The translations under genes and the position numbers were made by a program. The notes beneath the pieces are model-generated. The model was not told the origin of the DNA. It ran no database searches and saw only the letters and a program-made list of their open reading frames with translations. 64,000 bases of DNA from Streptoverticillium olivoreticuli subsp. olivoreticuli (GTDB lineage Bacteria; Actinomycetota; Actinomycetes; Streptomycetales; Streptomycetaceae): assembly GCF_003391135.1 (NCBI RefSeq), contig NZ_CP031455.1:4619001-4683000 (forward strand). The letters are read 5' to 3'. Shown here piece by piece: positions 60,729 through 64,000 of the stretch (positions are counted from its first letter, which is position 1; the number at the start of each line of letters is the position of its first letter).

Positions 60729-62302
60729 CAGTTGCCTCCTCGGAGGAGCTGCTGAACGGCCGGGTCGGTGAGGCCGAGGAGGGCCGCGGGCCAGAGTCCG
60801 GCGAGGACGGTGAGGGCGACGAGGGGGGTCCAGGCGGCGAATTCGTAGGTCTGGACGTCGGTGAGGGCGGGGGCTCCCCCGGGCCTGCCGTCGCCGTCGC
60901 CGCCCATGCACACCCGGCGCACCACGACCAGCATGTACGCGGCGGTGAGCAGCGTGCCGAAGCCGGCGAGCGCCATGTAGACGAGGTAGGCGGGGCGGCT
61001 GAGTCCGTCGGCGGGGTGGAAGGAGCCGAGCATCGCGAGCATCTCGCCCCAGAACCCGGCGAGTCCGGGCAGCCCGAGCGAGGCGACGGCACCGAAGGCG
61101 AGGAGGCCGCCGAGGCGCGGCGCCCTGCCGTAGAGGGCGGCGCCGGTCGCGCCGGAGAGGGCGTCGAGGTCGCTGGTGCCGTGGCGGTCCTTGATCGCGC
61201 CGACGAGGAAGAAGAGGAGGCCGGTGATGAGGCCGTGGGCGATGTTGGCGAAGAGGGCGCCGTTGACGCCGGTGGGGGTGAGGGTGGCGATGCCCAGGAG
61301 GACGAAGCCCATGTGGCCCACCGAGGAGTAGGCGATCAGGCGCTTGAGGTCGCCCTTGGCACCGCGGCGCGCGAGGGCGAGGCAGGCCAGCGAGCCGTAG
61401 AGGATGCCGACGACCGCGAAGGCCGCGAGGTACGGCGCGAAGGTGTGCGCGCCGCCGGGGGCGATGGGCAGGACGATGCGGACGAAGCCGTACGTGCCCA
61501 TCTTCAGCAGGACGCCCGCGAGGAGGACCGAGCCGACGGTCGGGGCGGCGGTGTGGGCGTCGGGCAGCCAGCTGTGGAAGGGCCACATCGGGGCCTTGAC
61601 GGCCAGTCCGATGCCGATGGCCAGAACGGCGACGATCTGCGTGGTGTGGCTGAGTCCGGAGCCGTTGTCAGTGGCGAGTGCCACCATGTCGAACGTGCCG
61701 CCCTTGATGCCGATGAGGAGGAGGCCGAGCAGCATCACGACCGAGCCGAGCAGGGTGTAGAGGATGAACCGCCACGCGGCGCGTTCCCTGCCCTCGCCGC
61801 CCCAGCGGGCGATGAGGAAGTACATCGGGATGAGCACCATCTCGAACGCCAGGAAGAACAGCATCAGGTCGAGGACGGCGAAGCTCGCGAGGGTGCCGGC
61901 TTCGAGCACGAGGATCAGCGCGACGAATGCCTTGGGAGACGGGCCCGCCGGCATTTTGAAGTACGAGTACAGCGCGCTGAGGAAGGTCAGCAGCGCGGTG
62001 AGCACGAGGAGGGGGAGCGAGACGCCGTCGACGCCCAGGTGGATCCGGATGCCGAGGGCCGGGATCCAGCTGATGTCGGTGGTGGCCTGCATCCGCGCCG
62101 GGTGGTCGTGGTCGAAGCCCGCGGCCAGGGCGACGGACAGCGCGAGCACGGCGCCCGTGACGGTGACGCCGTGGCGGAGCACGGCCTGGTCCGGGTTCCT
62201 GCCCTTGAGGCCGGGCGGGGCCGGGAGCAGGGCGGCGAGGGCACCGAGGAGGGGGACGACGACGGTCGCAGCGAGGAGGATCTGCATGACGGTATGACTC
62301 AC
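60728..62302 (-). CDS. nuoM: NADH-quinone oxidoreductase subunit M
   Basis: 524 residues from GTG at 62302 behind CCGGAG; an ATG five codons later is also possible. Antiporter-like subunit: FEMVLIPMYFLI (with the key Glu), VKAPMWPFHSWLPDAHTAAP and IAYSSVGHMGF. The stop overlaps nuoN. Confidence 0.95.
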   Translation of the reverse strand: MSHTVMQILLAATVVVPLLGALAALLPAPPGLKGRNPDQAVLRHGVTVTGAVLALSVALAAGFDHDHPARMQATTDISWIPALGIRIHLGVDGVSLPLLVLTALLTFLSALYSYFKMPAGPSPKAFVALILVLEAGTLASFAVLDLMLFFLAFEMVLIPMYFLIARWGGEGRERAAWRFILYTLLGSVVMLLGLLLIGIKGGTFDMVALATDNGSGLSHTTQIVAVLAIGIGLAVKAPMWPFHSWLPDAHTAAPTVGSVLLAGVLLKMGTYGFVRIVLPIAPGGAHTFAPYLAAFAVVGILYGSLACLALARRGAKGDLKRLIAYSSVGHMGFVLLGIATLTPTGVNGALFANIAHGLITGLLFFLVGAIKDRHGTSDLDALSGATGAALYGRAPRLGGLLAFGAVASLGLPGLAGFWGEMLAMLGSFHPADGLSRPAYLVYMALAGFGTLLTAAYMLVVVRRVCMGGDGDGRPGGAPALTDVQTYEFAAWTPLVALTVLAGLWPAALLGLTDPAVQQLLRGGN

Positions 62303-62304
62303 GG

Positions 62305-64000
62305 TCAGGCTCCGGTGGCTACGAGCACGGCGGCGACGGCCAGGACGACGGAGCCGGCGAGCAGGGCGCTGAGATAGGTCTGCACATTGCCGGTCTGGGC
62401 GCGGCGGACGGCCGCGCCGAGCAGGCGGGGGGCGCCCGCGGCACCGCGGACGTAGGCGTCGACGACCTCGCGGTCGAGGAAGCGCACAAGACCGGCGGCG
62501 GCTCGCACGGGCCGTACGAAGAGGGCGGAGTAGACGGCGTCGAGGTGGAAGCCGGCGACCGCGTGGCGGTGCAGGGGGCCGAGGAGGAGGCGGCCGGGGT
62601 CGGACGGGTCGTGGGCGCCCGCGATGTTCCCGTAGGCCGCCACGTGGGTGGCGATGGTCTCTTCCTCGGAGATGTAGGGGGCCGCGTCCGGGTCGGCGGC
62701 GACGGCGCCCAGGGGCGCGCGGGCCGCGAGGGGGGCGGTGCGCCGCCAGGCCGCGTAGGTGACGGCCGCGCCGGCGAGGGCGCAGCCGGTGCCGAGCACG
62801 GAGGTGGTGAGGGTCGGGGTGAGGGAGTTCCCGTCGAACCAGTCGGGGAGCTTCCACGCGGCCAGGCCGAGCCCGAGGGTGGGGAGGAAGAGGACCCAGA
62901 GGACGGCGTTCATGGCGGTGGGCTGCCTGCCGTGGTCGGGGGCCTCGGGTCCCTTGCCGTGGAAGGCGCGCAGCCACAGGCGGGTGGCGTAGCCGGCGGT
63001 GAGCAGGGCGGTGAGCAGCCCGGCGACGAGGACGGTCCAGCCGGCCGCGTGCGGGATGCCGTGCGCGTCGCCGCCGGTGGCGTGCTCGGCCGCGCCGAGG
63101 ACGGCCTCCTTGGAGAAGAAGCCGCTGAACGGGGGGATCGCGGCGAGCGCGAGCAGGGCGACCGTCATCGTCCAGTACGCGTCGGGGATGCGCTTGGCGA
63201 GGCCGCCCATGCGGGCCATCGCGCCCAGCGAGTTGGTGCCGGCGGCGTGGATGATCACGCCCGCGCCGAGGAAGAGGAGGGCCTTGAACGCGCCGTGGGT
63301 GATGAGGTGGAAGACGGCCGCGTCCCGGTCGCCGACGGCGAGGGCGCCGGTCATGTAGCCGAGCTGGCCGACGGTCGAGTAGGCGAGGACGCGCTTGATG
63401 TCGTCCTGGGCGAGCGCGGCGAGCGCCGAGCCGACCATGGTGACCGCCGCCATCACGGCGAGCACCACCAGCGCCGCCGAGGAGGCGGTGAAGACGGGGA
63501 GGAGCCGGGCGACGAAGTAGACACCGGCGGCGACCATCGTCGCGGCGTGGATCAGCGCGGAGACGGGCGTGGGGCCCGCCATCGCGTCGGGCAGCCAGGT
63601 GTGCAGCGGGAACTGCGCGGACTTGCCCGCGACGCCCGCGAGCAGCAGCAGCGCGATGAGCGTCGGGTGGCCGATGGAGCCGGAGGCGACGGCGCTGAGG
63701 ATGCCGTTGATGCGGAACGTCCCGGCGTCGGCGGCCAGCGCGAGGATGCCGATCAGGAAGGGGACGTCGCCGAGCTTGGTGACCAGGAAGGCCTTGAGGG
63801 AGGCGCTGCGCGCGGCCTCGGTCTCCCAGTAGTGGCCGACCAGGAAGTACGAGCAGATGCCCATGATCTCCCAGCCGACCAGCAGCACCATCAGGTCGCC
63901 GGAGTAGACGACGAGCAGCATGGCGGAGGTGAAGAGGGAGACGAGGGCCGCGTAGGAGGGGTAGCGCGGGTCGTCGCGCAGATAGGCCGTCGAGTAGAGC
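62305..64000 (-). CDS. nuoL: NADH-quinone oxidoreductase subunit L, N-terminus outside the window
   Basis: 564 C-terminal residues visible; the frame is open to the window end (LYSTAYLRDDPRYPSYAALV upstream of MLLVVYSGDLMVLLVGWEIM). Antiporter-like subunit with the long lateral C-terminal helix. GKSAQFPLHTWLPDAMAGPTP and AYSTVGQLGYM are the family motifs. Two nt before nuoM. Confidence 0.95.
   Translation of the reverse strand, partial: LYSTAYLRDDPRYPSYAALVSLFTSAMLLVVYSGDLMVLLVGWEIMGICSYFLVGHYWETEAARSASLKAFLVTKLGDVPFLIGILALAADAGTFRINGILSAVASGSIGHPTLIALLLLAGVAGKSAQFPLHTWLPDAMAGPTPVSALIHAATMVAAGVYFVARLLPVFTASSAALVVLAVMAAVTMVGSALAALAQDDIKRVLAYSTVGQLGYMTGALAVGDRDAAVFHLITHGAFKALLFLGAGVIIHAAGTNSLGAMARMGGLAKRIPDAYWTMTVALLALAAIPPFSGFFSKEAVLGAAEHATGGDAHGIPHAAGWTVLVAGLLTALLTAGYATRLWLRAFHGKGPEAPDHGRQPTAMNAVLWVLFLPTLGLGLAAWKLPDWFDGNSLTPTLTTSVLGTGCALAGAAVTYAAWRRTAPLAARAPLGAVAADPDAAPYISEEETIATHVAAYGNIAGAHDPSDPGRLLLGPLHRHAVAGFHLDAVYSALFVRPVRAAAGLVRFLDREVVDAYVRGAAGAPRLLGAAVRRAQTGNVQTYLSALLAGSVVLAVAAVLVATGA

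Overview
The window is high-GC actinobacterial DNA, almost certainly Streptomyces or a close relative. The evidence is strongly G/C-biased third codon positions, GTG and TTG starts, an L7/L12, RpoB and RpoC of Streptomyces type, an actinobacterial operon order, and Streptomyces-style intergenic palindromes (two copies of a 24-nt-arm inverted repeat). Most of the window is the main translation/transcription gene block, read on the minus strand.

Layout in ascending coordinates. 1-2.2 kb: glmM (3' end outside the window), rpsI and rplM. 2.4-8.7 kb: a small variable stretch with an ABC-F ATPase, a proline-rich membrane-anchored protein, a lipoprotein and a two-domain glycosyltransferase. 8.7-26.3 kb: truA, the alpha operon (infA-rpmJ-rpsM-rpsK-rpoA-rplQ), map, secY-adk, the spc operon and the S10 operon, all minus. 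26.5-29.6 kb: a PIG-L deacetylase with a propeller-like C-terminus and a metallophosphoesterase (plus). 29.7-34.1 kb: the str operon (rpsL-rpsG-fusA-tuf). 34.5-46.9 kb: rpoBC, rplJL, rplKA, secE-nusG and tRNA-Trp. 47-54.4 kb: an aminotransferase, an adenosine deaminase-like enzyme, murB, a TetR/MFS pair, two hot-dog dehydratase subunits, rpmG and two tRNA genes. 54.6-59 kb: a degenerate amidohydrolase, an SDR-like protein, tRNA-Tyr, a YajQ protein, a YccF protein and HtpX. 59.2-64 kb: nuoL-nuoM-nuoN, cut by the window end.

Together the core genes encode most of the large and small ribosomal subunit proteins, both large RNA polymerase subunits plus alpha, EF-Tu, EF-G, IF-1, NusG, and the SecY/SecE channel. 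Good sigma-A-type promoters can be read in front of rplM, rpsJ, rpsL, rplJ, rplK and rpoB, most with long leaders (about 60 to 350 nt). Hairpins lie at most operon boundaries.

The signals I find most worth following are regulatory and fine-scale: a 24-nt hairpin element shared by the rpsJ and rpsL leaders; near-identical stem-loops overlapping the stop codons of rpsQ and rpsZ; an in-frame 19-codon extension after the rpsK stop ending in the same four residues; a terminator-like hairpin inside the L10 leader; a recurrent leaderless-promoter arrangement in the accessory genes; and an amidohydrolase that has lost three catalytic/metal positions. I saw no prophage, CRISPR array, biosynthetic cluster or insertion sequence.
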